NCBI GenBank assembly: GCA_024689605.1
Contig: JAILDD010000264.1
Coordinates: 1-35,838 of the forward strand
Direction of reading: 5' to 3'
Length of the DNA stretch: 35,838 bases
From: Lachnospiraceae bacterium
Lineage (GTDB): Bacteria > Bacillota_A > Clostridia > Lachnospirales > Lachnospiraceae
The stretch's first letter is position 1. Every line of letters starts with the position of its first letter. The translations under genes were made by a program, and so were the position numbers. Below, one piece after another: positions 9,660 through 17,175 of the stretch. Under the pieces are notes generated by a model. That model worked only from the letters and a program-made list of their open reading frames with translations, ran no database searches and was not told where the DNA came from.

Positions 9660-9851
9660 CTACTTCACCGTTCCGTCATCCTGTCCGTTAAACAGCTCAT
9701 GCAGCTGTTCGTGCATCCTTTCCCTTCTCTTGCGTTTTGCTTTTATAAGCACTATTCCAAGGATAACAAGAAAAGCGAGGATCCCTAAGAATCCCAAAAG
9801 CCTTGCACCCAGGAAAAAATACGATACTCCCATTGCCATTTCTGATTCCAT
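9660..9851 (-). CDS. Small single-span membrane protein
   Basis: 63 residues from the ATG at 9851, preferred over one 36 bases upstream because GGAGGGAAGG lies right before it. One strongly hydrophobic helix (about 15-37, FFLGARLLGFLGILAFLVILGIVLI written here in two parts: FFLGARLLGFLG and ILAFLVILGIVLI) is followed by a very basic stretch KAKRKRRERMHEQLHEL, giving an N-out/C-in topology by the positive-inside rule. No family is recognised. It sits 32 bases upstream of the deacylase gene on the same strand and may be co-transcribed with it. Confidence 0.6.
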   Translation of the reverse strand: MESEMAMGVSYFFLGARLLGFLGILAFLVILGIVLIKAKRKRRERMHEQLHELFNGQDDGTVK

Positions 9852-9975
9852 TTTTGTTTCCTTCCCTCCGCTTCTAAGCGGTTTCATTTTTTTACCAAAT
9901 AACTATTTCTATCTTTTACCAGCCTACAACAGTATATCGCTACGGTTGTAATATTGCAGCAAAATCAAGCTTCAC

Positions 9976-11952
9976 CTACTGTGCTCTTTTATACAATACC
10001 TTATCAGTCATATTATACTCCGCATCTATAACAGGTATATCCACCGGAAGCACACCACCCGGAACTCCGTCCCCAAAGCAGGCACAAAGCGCCGCCGGAA
10101 GATTCGGTACATATGCGCTGCCTGCTCCGCTTGCTGCCGGCACGGACCGCATGACACCTGAGCAGTATGCAAGAAGGACAGCATCAGCATCCGTAAATCG
10201 TCCTGCATCATAAGGCAGCTGTGATGAAACCACTATAGTGGTCTTGCCCGCCGCCTTTCGTCCTGCGATTATCTGATCAAAATAGCCCGTTGAAAAACCG
10301 TCATCAGTATCAGGATCAAGGCAGTTTGAATTAAATATCCTGGATACAAGTATCACATAGTCTGCCTGAACAGCCTGAACCACCTGAGCATCGCCCACTT
10401 CCTTAGTATTCTTCTGCATTGTGACATCTACACCATCGGCAAGCTTTCCGTCAGCACGAAGCTTGGTTTCAGCCATAGTCCAGGCTTCACTCCTGCTGGC
10501 ACCTGAATCAGCAAAAAGGATATATACGCTCTCCCCTGCTTTCGGCGTAATGGGGAATGCGGATTTTTCGTTCTTTACGAGAGTAAGGGACTTTGTAGCA
10601 GTCTGCCATGCAACATTACGGTGTGCAGGACTGCCCACACTTGCAACAGCCTGTGCTATCTGTGCATCAGTCAGGGAAAAGTCCTTCTTGTCCAGCAGTC
10701 CATACTTTTCCTTAAGCTTCAGTATCCTGCGTACGGCAGCATTTACCTGCGCCTCGCTGATTCGTCCGTCCCTTGTCATAGCCACAGCGCTTTCCATGAT
10801 ACGCTCTGTCTCATGGAAACTGTTCGTATCAGTAACGATCGGAAGCAGTATCATATCCACGCCTGCATTGATGGACATGCATATCACATCATCAGTCCGG
10901 AAATTATCGGAAATAGCAGCCATATCCAGCCCGTCTGTAACTATCACACCTTCAAATCCCATATCCTGCCTCAGTATCCCGGAAAGGATCGTACGGCTCA
11001 TAGTAGCCGGAAGATATACCGGCTCGCCTGTGGTCTTTGAAATGTATGTTTCTTTTTCAATCTGCGGATACTGGATGTGAGCAGTCATTATCATATCAGC
11101 CCCTGCAATGATCGCTGCCTGGAAAGGCACCAGATCCGATTTCTTTAAGGATTCATAGCTCTCATTTATACAGGGAAATCCCGTATGTGAATCCGTATCG
11201 GTATTGCCATGCCCCGGGAAATGCTTTAATGTGGCAATGGTACCGGTATCATGCAGGCCCTGCATGTATGCTATACCATACTTTGCGACCAGATTCGGAT
11301 CATCAGAAAAAGACCTGATACCGATGACCGGATTATTCGGATTCCTGTTTACATCCATTACCGGTGCAAAATCCGTATTGATTCCCAGCGCACCCATTTC
11401 CTCGCCGAATACAGCTGCCATATTTCTGGCATACACAGGGTCTCCGGCAGCTGCAAGCGACATATTGCCTGTTCCTGCAGTGCCGAAGCCTATCCTTGCC
11501 ACAGTGCCGCCCTCCTGGTCAGCAGCAATAAGCATAGGGATACCGCCTCCTGCCAGGTTTGTGCTCTGGATATCTGATGTCAGTCTGAGCACCTGTTCAG
11601 CATCGTTACAGTTCTCAGCATAAAGCACCGTTCCGCCAAAGTGGTATTTGGCAATGCACTGCCTTATCTCATCATTAAGCTCCGTAACATTTACAGCCAC
11701 AGACGAACTGCCTGTATTTTCCACTGTCTGATTCATATCGTCAGTTCCGGGTGCAGGCACTTCTTTCCATACCCTGAAGGACGGTACCATCATCTGACCG
11801 ATCTTTTCCTCAATGCTCATACCCGCCAATATGCTTTCCACACGGTCCTGCTGTGCATCCGCCGCAAAAACACTGCCCGGCACGCTGCCGGCTAACATCA
11901 CCGTCGAAAGCATCAGCCCCATCAGGCTTTTGGCACTTCTCCATCTCCTCAT
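9976..11952 (-). CDS. nagZ: GH3 beta-N-acetylhexosaminidase, NagZ-like, exported
   Basis: 658 residues with a Sec signal peptide ending near Ala30 (SVFA-AD). The GH3 N-terminal domain (about 40-415) carries the NagZ signature KHFPGHGNTDTDSH (243-256), which supplies the Asp/His general acid-base dyad typical of hexosaminidase members, and the nucleophile Asp340 in GVIVTDGLDM. A C-terminal alpha/beta sandwich (about 440-650) follows, as in the long Gram-positive NagZ rather than the short Gram-negative one. Family knowledge points to removal of N-acetylglucosamine from muropeptides or chitin oligomers outside the membrane. No sortase or lipobox anchor is present. GGAGGGG precedes the start. 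No neighbour suggests a recycling operon. Confidence 0.9.
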   Translation of the reverse strand: MRRWRSAKSLMGLMLSTVMLAGSVPGSVFAADAQQDRVESILAGMSIEEKIGQMMVPSFRVWKEVPAPGTDDMNQTVENTGSSSVAVNVTELNDEIRQCIAKYHFGGTVLYAENCNDAEQVLRLTSDIQSTNLAGGGIPMLIAADQEGGTVARIGFGTAGTGNMSLAAAGDPVYARNMAAVFGEEMGALGINTDFAPVMDVNRNPNNPVIGIRSFSDDPNLVAKYGIAYMQGLHDTGTIATLKHFPGHGNTDTDSHTGFPCINESYESLKKSDLVPFQAAIIAGADMIMTAHIQYPQIEKETYISKTTGEPVYLPATMSRTILSGILRQDMGFEGVIVTDGLDMAAISDNFRTDDVICMSINAGVDMILLPIVTDTNSFHETERIMESAVAMTRDGRISEAQVNAAVRRILKLKEKYGLLDKKDFSLTDAQIAQAVASVGSPAHRNVAWQTATKSLTLVKNEKSAFPITPKAGESVYILFADSGASRSEAWTMAETKLRADGKLADGVDVTMQKNTKEVGDAQVVQAVQADYVILVSRIFNSNCLDPDTDDGFSTGYFDQIIAGRKAAGKTTIVVSSQLPYDAGRFTDADAVLLAYCSGVMRSVPAASGAGSAYVPNLPAALCACFGDGVPGGVLPVDIPVIDAEYNMTDKVLYKRAQ

Positions 11953-12049
11953 ATCAATCCCCTCCTGCTATGTTTATAATCCATCAATTTAGAAAACGTC
12001 TTGACAGTTGTTCACCCTAAAACTACTGATGTTAATTATAATATTTTGC

Positions 12050-12097
12050 AAGCAAAAATAAAACCATCCTTTTCCTGCTGACAGGATCAGGATGGTT
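12050..12097 (-). terminator. Intrinsic terminator after flavodoxin
   Basis: AACCATCC (12062-12069) pairs with GGATGGTT (12090-12097), with an inner CCTG/CAGG stem. On the minus strand it is followed by a T-rich tail (the A-rich bases 12050-12061), so it ends the DUF3793-flavodoxin transcript. Confidence 0.85.
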
Positions 12098-12145
12098 CAT
12101 CATAAATGCAATTATGATTTTTGCTAAAATGCAAAACACCTTATA

Positions 12146-12568
12146 CTATGCCAGTGCTGCTCCTAAAGACTTGCAGGCATCCAGTTCATCATCGCCCGGT
12201 GCATTGTTTGCCGTTACGCTGTCTGTCGCTAACTGTGCACCGGCAGCAGTGCATCTGTCCTCCCAGTCACGCATCCACTGACAGTCTCCCCATCCGTATG
12301 AGCCGAAAAGTGCGATCTTTTTTCCTGAAAGTGCTGATTCAACCTCTGTAAACATAGGATCAAACTCGGATTCCTCAAGTACTTCTGCGCCCATGGCAGG
12401 ACATCCGAATGCTATTGCATCAAATCCTGAAACCTTATCACTGCTGAATTCAGATGCCCTTAATGTCTCCACTTCAGCGCCTGCATTTTTTGCGCCGTCT
12501 GCTACAGCATCAGCCATTGCCTCAGTATTTCCCGTACCGCTCCAAAAAACTACTGCTACTTTACTCAT
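12146..12568 (-). CDS. Flavodoxin
   Basis: 140 residues from ATG 12568, chosen because AGGAGGGAAAAC stands directly before it; an upstream ATG would add 15 residues without a ribosome site. The N-terminal strand runs into the FMN phosphate loop SGTGNTEAMA (Ser10-Glu16), and GSYGWGDCQWMRDWEDR is the second FMN-ring loop of short-chain clostridial flavodoxins. Flavodoxins carry low-potential electrons in place of ferredoxin when iron is scarce. Its place as the last gene of a metal-box transcription unit (box at 13306), after DUF3793, fits an iron-sparing role. That regulation is inference from position. Confidence 0.93.
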   Translation of the reverse strand: MSKVAVVFWSGTGNTEAMADAVADGAKNAGAEVETLRASEFSSDKVSGFDAIAFGCPAMGAEVLEESEFDPMFTEVESALSGKKIALFGSYGWGDCQWMRDWEDRCTAAGAQLATDSVTANNAPGDDELDACKSLGAALA

Positions 12569-12604
12569 GTTTTCCCTCCTTAGGATTTTTGTGTTGTAAC
12601 CGTT

Positions 12605-12622
12605 AATAACCAATCGGTTATT
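12605..12622. repeat. Short inverted repeat before flavodoxin
   Basis: AATAACC and GGTTATT form a perfect 7-bp inverted repeat around a 4-base spacer, 37 bases upstream of the flavodoxin start, in the gap after DUF3793. It does not match the TTAGY-N4-RCTAA box. It could be an extra operator or nothing. Confidence 0.35.
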
Positions 12623-12661
12623 TCAGCTACATTGATTCTTTTTTATTGCTTCATCCCGGAA

Positions 12662-13225
12662 TCACCTTTCGTTAACAGGTTCGACCACGATCAGTTCTTC
12701 CAGGCTTTTGCCTTTATCAGTTTCTTTTTTGTATATCTCCGTACATTTCTGAAAGCGTTCAAATGTTTTTTCTGCTTCTTCCTTGTTGCTATATGCTTTC
12801 CAGCAGCCAACGCATTTCACTCCCTGACAGGGACTTTTCATAAAACTGCGTACGTCCTCCGGCGGGTATCCCAGAAAAAGCCCTATCTCATGGGGAAACT
12901 CTTCATCATCCCTCAGGTGTTCCACCAGCTGTGCGAGGCACCTGTCCGGGTCATCACAGCTGTATCCCTTCCCCGAAAGAATGCTGACAGCCTCCGGCGA
13001 ACTCAAGTCCTTCTTAAGCCTTGACGGGCGGTACAGGTAAACAAGCGTAAATCTGTCAGTCTGCTTGATAGGTACCATCCTCAGGCCTTTTTTTGTCAGT
13101 ACATGATTTATTGCACGTATCTCTTCCGTAATTCCATTTTCAGAACAATGTACAGAAAATGCGTTCCCTGTCTTTATCCCTGCAAGGGTTGGTGCCCCAT
13201 ATTCGATCATGCTTTCCCTGATCAT
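12662..13225 (-). CDS. DUF3793 family protein
   Basis: 187 residues, soluble, no signal or membrane segment. It matches DUF3793 of clostridia by the block FPHEIGLFLGYPPEDVRSF (about 110-128) and the Cys motif PCQGVKCVGCWKAY (Cys133, Cys138, Cys141), which could bind a metal or a cluster. Function is not established in any member I know. GGGAGGGAAT stands before the ATG at 13225. The next gene, 94 bases on, is flavodoxin, and a metal box lies 80 bases upstream of the start, so the protein is likely made under iron limitation. A role in supporting or reducing flavodoxin, or in iron handling through the Cys cluster, is speculation. Confidence 0.85.
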   Translation of the reverse strand: MIRESMIEYGAPTLAGIKTGNAFSVHCSENGITEEIRAINHVLTKKGLRMVPIKQTDRFTLVYLYRPSRLKKDLSSPEAVSILSGKGYSCDDPDRCLAQLVEHLRDDEEFPHEIGLFLGYPPEDVRSFMKSPCQGVKCVGCWKAYSNKEEAEKTFERFQKCTEIYKKETDKGKSLEELIVVEPVNER

Positions 13226-13305
13226 GTCTATTCCCTCCCTATAATTTATTTACTAATACACTTCACAACGTAAAGACCCTCTCCGTCAGTTTAACCGTTC
13301 TTTAG

Positions 13306-13319
13306 TTAGTATTTTCTAA
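13306..13319. promoter_or_regulatory. Metal-regulator box 1 (DUF3793-flavodoxin)
   Basis: TTAGTATTTTCTAA, within the longer palindrome GTTAG-N6-CTAAC at 13305-13320. It lies 80 bases upstream of the DUF3793 start. The -35/-10 match around it is poor, so its position in the promoter is unclear. It is one of ten such boxes in the window. Confidence 0.7.
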
Positions 13320-13334
13320 CTTGCATTCATTTTT

Positions 13335-13363
13335 TAACCGCCTTATTTAAGGCGGTTATTTTT
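13335..13363 (+). terminator. Strong hairpin with T-run on the plus strand
   Basis: TAACCGCCTT (13335-13344) and AAGGCGGTTA (13349-13358) enclose a 4-base loop, followed on the plus strand by TTTTT (13359-13363). It has the full form of an intrinsic terminator only in the plus direction, although no plus-strand gene is near. On the minus strand it begins just after the methyltransferase stop but is followed by A residues. Confidence 0.6.
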
Positions 13364-14162
13364 ACCCCCATTCAAATGTAGCCCATCTGTCGTTCATTTT
13401 AGGAAGCAGCGCTGCAAAAAGCTTGCCCCTGATACTGTACTTACTCATCTCCTCGTTGAAACTGTGTTCGTCTATAAACCTGATTCCATCTGTCAGGTCT
13501 GCAATTTCCTGCCCGGAATCAGTTCCCGACATAAAATGTGCATTAGTGTTCTTCACCGTGTCATGGTGCTTTTCGTTTTTCTGCATAAGTTTGTTGTTCT
13601 GCTCTGCAATAAGAGTTCCGCCATCCGGGAAATTTGTTTTCAGAATTTCCAGAAAAGTCCTTATCTGGTCGAGGGTAAAGTACATGAACAGTCCCTCAGC
13701 AAGGAATACAGGCTTTACATTCCTGCCTTCCAGTGCGGCAGCAACTTCCGGACACCAGTCATCATCAAGGGCGCTTCCGGCTATCATTGTTACCCTGTCA
13801 CGCTCTTCAAATGCCTTGCGCCTGGCTGCTATGGAATCCGGAAGGTCTAAGTCAAACCAGAGTATCCTGCCGTTATCCATACGGGAAAACCGGTCATCAA
13901 AGCCGGCACCCACATTTACGATGACTGCATCCGGTGTCTTTCTTATTATTTCCTTAAGCTGACGGTCCAGCATTACGGTTCGTGCAATCACGCCTTCGTG
14001 GGACATGAATTTATCATACTGTGCCGTATCGATATTCAGTGCCTTTATGATCTCTACAGCCTTAGGATCCGATACCCGGGGGTTCTTTCTTAAAGTCTCA
14101 TTTGCCTTTACCGCAAGCGGTATAAGTGCCGTGGTCTGAACATCGCCCAATTGTAATTCCAT
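13362..14162 (-). CDS. SAM-dependent methyltransferase, LCMT/PPM1-like family
   Basis: 266 residues. The class I fold is shown by IVNVGAGFDDRF (motif I, about 100-111), ILWFDLDLPDSIAARR (motif II acidic end), and VFLAEGLFMYFTLDQIRTFL, which with the N-terminal ETLRKNPRVSDPKAVEII is the pattern of the leucine carboxyl methyltransferase / TcmP-like O-methyltransferase group. The substrate is unknown; bacterial members methylate carboxyl or hydroxyl groups of natural products. It lies 38 bases after the FeoC-like gene in the feoA1-feoB1 operon, which makes a metal-linked substrate plausible but unproven. AGGAGAG precedes the start. Confidence 0.85.
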   Translation of the reverse strand: MELQLGDVQTTALIPLAVKANETLRKNPRVSDPKAVEIIKALNIDTAQYDKFMSHEGVIARTVMLDRQLKEIIRKTPDAVIVNVGAGFDDRFSRMDNGRILWFDLDLPDSIAARRKAFEERDRVTMIAGSALDDDWCPEVAAALEGRNVKPVFLAEGLFMYFTLDQIRTFLEILKTNFPDGGTLIAEQNNKLMQKNEKHHDTVKNTNAHFMSGTDSGQEIADLTDGIRFIDEHSFNEEMSKYSIRGKLFAALLPKMNDRWATFEWG

Positions 14163-14200
14163 TTTTTCGTACTCTCCTATGATTTATTCTTTTTCAGACT

Positions 14201-14470
14201 TTATATTACTTCCCACATAACTCCCATATTCTTGAATCCGTCATCCGGAATGCAGCCTTTGCAGGGTGTCGCATCTTTTTTGCCTTTTCCGCTACATCCG
14301 GTACATCCTTTACAGTTTCCGTTCTGAAAGGACACCTTACGGATCACGCCGATGATCTCCAGGTATTCAAGCTTTCTCGCTACATCGCTCACACTCGTAT
14401 CCAGCTCGGATGCCAGCATCTCTACAGTCCTTGCATGTCCGTCGCTTAAAAGCTTAAGCAGTCTGTCCAT
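14201..14470 (-). CDS. feoC: FeoC-like winged-helix protein with Cys cluster
   Basis: 89 residues. The N-terminal half (1-48) is a small winged helix: RLLKLLSDGHARTVEMLASEL then SDVARKLEYLEIIGVIRKV. The second half has five Cys, Cys53, Cys56, Cys59, Cys70 and Cys73, spaced CxxCxxC-x10-CxxC. FeoC proteins of enteric bacteria have a similar winged helix with a four-Cys loop that holds an oxygen-sensitive Fe-S cluster and affects FeoB stability. The gene lies 22 bases after feoB1. The assignment to FeoC rests on fold pattern, Cys spacing and position, not on strong identity. It could equally be a separate clostridial Feo accessory. Confidence 0.75.
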   Translation of the reverse strand: MDRLLKLLSDGHARTVEMLASELDTSVSDVARKLEYLEIIGVIRKVSFQNGNCKGCTGCSGKGKKDATPCKGCIPDDGFKNMGVMWEVI

Positions 14471-14492
14471 AATCTGTCACCTTCCTTTACAG

Positions 14493-16511
14493 TCACCAGA
14501 TAAGCAGTCCGATATGGTAAGCTAAGAACGCCAGGATAAGCGACACTGCCGTGTAGTAAAGCACGATGATCGAAGTCCACTTAGCTGAATGTGTTTCCTG
14601 ATATGTAGCAGCCAGTGCAACAACACAGGGCATATTGAATGTTATGCCAAAGATAAATGCCAGTGCTTCAGGCTTTGATACATTCGCAAGCAAAAGCTCG
14701 TTTAAGTTTGCATTATTTGAAACACCGTTCATGGCATCCATAAATCCGGAACTGTATGAGCCGCCGTTATAAAGAGCACTAATAACACCTATCGCACCTT
14801 CCTTGCCCACTGCCGAAGCCACATAGGAAAGGAACAGCTGCCATGGCATTCCGAATATCTTGGTCACAGGTTCAATAGCTACACCGATGGAATAAAGTAT
14901 CCCGCCATTTTCTCCCGTCGGTGAATAGCTTAAAAGCCAGAACACTCCGCATACCAGCAGTATTACTTTTGTTACTCTTATGAAAGTCTCTTTCGTCCTT
15001 CCGAATACATAACGGAAAAGTGCTCCCCACTTGGGTTTGTGATAAGGCGGAAGCTCCATTATCATTCCGTAGCGGTCTTCCTTCTTCACAAGCTTTGCGC
15101 CGAATATCTTTGCCGTTATCCACATGTGAAGCAGCATTGTAAGCAGTACTGCGACTATTACAAGTACCGCACCTGGACCGAAGAATATAGTGGACAGCAT
15201 AGGAACGGTGGCCCATGCTGCACCGCAGGGAACAGCCCAGGCAAGCGCAATGGTAAGGACCTTCTGGCCCCAGTTGTCAATTACTCTGGCTCCCGCAGCA
15301 CCGCCCATGGTACAGCCGAAGCTTACCAGGAAAGGCATAACTGATTTTCCCTGCAGACCAAGCTTGCCCATGGTATTGTCAAAAACATAAGATATTCTGG
15401 CCATTACGCCTACTTCTTCAAGAAGTCCGAACACAAGGGTTACACCAAATACAAAGCCCAACATCTTGAATATGTAGGAAAACGACTGTATTACTACATC
15501 GCCTATTATCAGCGTAATGATCTCAGGACAGCCAATAGATGTGAGTACACCCATTACCGGGGCCTTTATAGCCAGTATCAATGATCCGACTATCATAAGC
15601 GGAATCGCAGGAATGAAGGAAGCGATCAAGCCTAAAAGTACAGTTAATATTACCGCCGGCTTTCCCCATATCCTGCTGGTATAGATCTTATCCAGAAAGC
15701 TTAATGATATCTTCTTATCACCTGCATCCACCGCTTTTTCCAGGACATCATCGATCCAGGCGAACTTGCATCCGCCGGTTGCAACAGCCCCCTGCGCATT
15801 CTTTTTGGCTTCCTCTATCCGGCTGTAGGTCTGGTCATCAAGCGCAGCCTTAAGCTTAGCCATAACAACCCTGTCGTTTTCAAGTGCTTTTACTGCGATC
15901 CACATAGCCGAATAGCCGGGTATCACATTTTTTGGTATGAGTTCATATATTTCCCTGTATCCTATGATGCTCTCATACTGCTGCATAAGTTTATCAACAT
16001 TAAGCATTCCTTTATTTTTTATGACTGTTCCAAGTGCTTCATAAAAAACATCATATGATTTCTTATCTGTAGCGGAAAATGGTATGACCGGAATGCCAAG
16101 CTTTTCTTCGATTGCTTTTGGATCTATCTTTTTCCCTTGTTCAGCAGCCACATCCGACATGTTTAAAAGGAGGAAACAGGGAACATCTATACCAGCATAA
16201 TCAGCCAGCATGAACAGGCTCCTCTGCAGCTGGGAGCTGTCCGCAAGAATGCATACCACATCAGCTTCTCCCGAAGCGATATAATCCCTTGTGATCACTT
16301 CCTCGTCGGAATTTGCGGATAAGCTGTAGGATCCCGGCAGATCGGCTACTTTATATTCATTTCCTTTGAAAGTAAAGCTTCCTTCTTTCTTTTCCACCGT
16401 CTTTCCGGGCCAGTTTCCCACATGCTGACGGAGTCCTGTAAGAGCATTGAAAAGTGTGGATTTGCCGGAATTAGGCTGCCCCAGAAGAGCAACTGTCACA
16501 GCTGCACTCAT
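14493..16511 (-). CDS. feoB: Ferrous iron transporter FeoB, first copy
   Basis: 672 residues from ATG 16511, which overlaps the feoA1 stop (ATGA) and follows GAGGAGGTGA. The N-terminal G domain has G1 GQPNSGKS (11-18), G2 Thr38, G3 DLPGS (57-61) and G4 NMSD (117-120), where Met replaces the usual Lys, a form seen in FeoB. A helical inhibitor region follows, then about eight to eleven membrane helices from residue 290. These include Gate/nucleoside-recognition motifs LVSFGCTMGGAAGARVI and AWAVPCGAAWATVPML, with conserved membrane Cys. FeoB imports Fe(II) across the inner membrane driven or gated by nucleotide binding. It differs clearly from the second copy at 20867. Confidence 0.93.
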   Translation of the reverse strand: MSAAVTVALLGQPNSGKSTLFNALTGLRQHVGNWPGKTVEKKEGSFTFKGNEYKVADLPGSYSLSANSDEEVITRDYIASGEADVVCILADSSQLQRSLFMLADYAGIDVPCFLLLNMSDVAAEQGKKIDPKAIEEKLGIPVIPFSATDKKSYDVFYEALGTVIKNKGMLNVDKLMQQYESIIGYREIYELIPKNVIPGYSAMWIAVKALENDRVVMAKLKAALDDQTYSRIEEAKKNAQGAVATGGCKFAWIDDVLEKAVDAGDKKISLSFLDKIYTSRIWGKPAVILTVLLGLIASFIPAIPLMIVGSLILAIKAPVMGVLTSIGCPEIITLIIGDVVIQSFSYIFKMLGFVFGVTLVFGLLEEVGVMARISYVFDNTMGKLGLQGKSVMPFLVSFGCTMGGAAGARVIDNWGQKVLTIALAWAVPCGAAWATVPMLSTIFFGPGAVLVIVAVLLTMLLHMWITAKIFGAKLVKKEDRYGMIMELPPYHKPKWGALFRYVFGRTKETFIRVTKVILLVCGVFWLLSYSPTGENGGILYSIGVAIEPVTKIFGMPWQLFLSYVASAVGKEGAIGVISALYNGGSYSSGFMDAMNGVSNNANLNELLLANVSKPEALAFIFGITFNMPCVVALAATYQETHSAKWTSIIVLYYTAVSLILAFLAYHIGLLIW

Positions 16512-16735
16512 GCCGTCACCTCCTCGACCATTACGCCCTGGCATTCTTTTTTATTAAGAGCTATCATTGTGTCCCTTGAATAGACCAGCATGGGCCTGTT
16601 TTTGTCATTCTTCATCACCTTCACCATGCATCCCGGCGTAAGCCCTATGGATGTAATACGGCTGATGAATCTTGAATTTCCCTCTACATTTGTCACAATA
16701 GCTGACCTGTTCTCTTTCAGTTCGCTAAGACACAT
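16508..16735 (-). CDS. feoA: FeoA, first copy
   Basis: 75 residues from ATG 16735, chosen because AGGAGGAAAGAAA precedes it directly; a longer frame of 15 more residues would start inside the operator region. The SH3-like FeoA core is visible: SRFISRITSIGLTPGCMVKVMKND and the closing DTMIALNKKECQGVMVE. FeoA is a small cytoplasmic partner that binds FeoB and is needed for Fe(II) uptake. Its stop codon overlaps the feoB1 start by 4 bases, so translation is coupled. A metal box lies 39 bases upstream and is likely the control point of the feoA1-feoB1-feoC-methyltransferase unit. Confidence 0.9.
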   Translation of the reverse strand: MCLSELKENRSAIVTNVEGNSRFISRITSIGLTPGCMVKVMKNDKNRPMLVYSRDTMIALNKKECQGVMVEEVTA

Positions 16736-16773
16736 TTTCTTTCCTCCTGTCTGAAGCTTTTTTATTTTTCCAA

Positions 16774-16787
16774 TTAGCATCCGCTAA
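16774..16787. promoter_or_regulatory. Metal-regulator box 2 (feoA1 operon)
   Basis: TTAGCATCCGCTAA, a perfect TTAGC/GCTAA palindrome, 39 bases before the feoA1 start and 17 bases after the HMA-gene stop. A TTGCAT element just upstream on the minus strand could be a -35, with the box in the spacer, but the -10 is poor. Confidence 0.8.
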
Positions 16788-16803
16788 CTGCTATGCAAAA
16801 AAA

Positions 16804-17175
16804 TTAATCTATCCCCAATACTGTATATGGCATATCCTTAAGCAGCTCCACAAAATCCTTCATTTCCATTTCCTTTTTTGCCAGTACATTCACTGTCTTA
16901 TGCTCCAGGTCCACCTTTCCCCAAAGCTCCCCGTCAGAATTGACCGCATTCTCCACTCTTCTGGCACAGCCTGCACATACCATGCCTTCAACTTTTACTG
17001 TATATTTGAACGGATAATTCGCTTTGTTTCTATCCTTAACACGTACTTTCTTTTCCATTTCCCTGCTGCTTCCGCAACAGGAACGGCCATGCTTTATGGT
17101 GCGGTATATATGTCTTGCCGCCAGACAGACCACGATTATAAGGATTATTATGATAACTGCATTTGCCATAAACAT
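16804..17175 (-). CDS. Membrane-anchored HMA (heavy-metal-associated) protein
   Basis: 123 residues from ATG 17175; a GTG one codon earlier is also possible. The N-terminus is one membrane helix (about 4-20) followed by ARHIYRTIKHGRSCCGSS, which resembles the Cys-rich FeoB-associated peptides. Residues about 57-122 are a ferredoxin-like HMA domain with the metal site GMVCAGCARRVENAV (Cys67, Cys70). HMA domains bind soft metals such as Cu(I) or Zn(II) and pass them on to P1B ATPases. The start and the ZIP stop overlap as TGATG, so translation is coupled. The joining of a FeoB-associated type anchor to an HMA domain is unusual. The metal is unknown. Confidence 0.82.
   Translation of the reverse strand: MFMANAVIIIILIIVVCLAARHIYRTIKHGRSCCGSSREMEKKVRVKDRNKANYPFKYTVKVEGMVCAGCARRVENAVNSDGELWGKVDLEHKTVNVLAKKEMEMKDFVELLKDMPYTVLGID

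Noticed and set aside
10421..11080. 219-residue plus-strand frame opposite the GH3 gene
   Set aside because: It is antisense to a well-supported enzyme, has no ribosome site, and its composition (Ser/Ile/Ala-rich) is that expected from the reverse of coding DNA.
12605..12622. Flavodoxin-upstream repeat as an eleventh metal box
   Set aside because: AATAACC/GGTTATT lacks the TTAG/CTAA arms and has different spacing; kept only as an inverted repeat.
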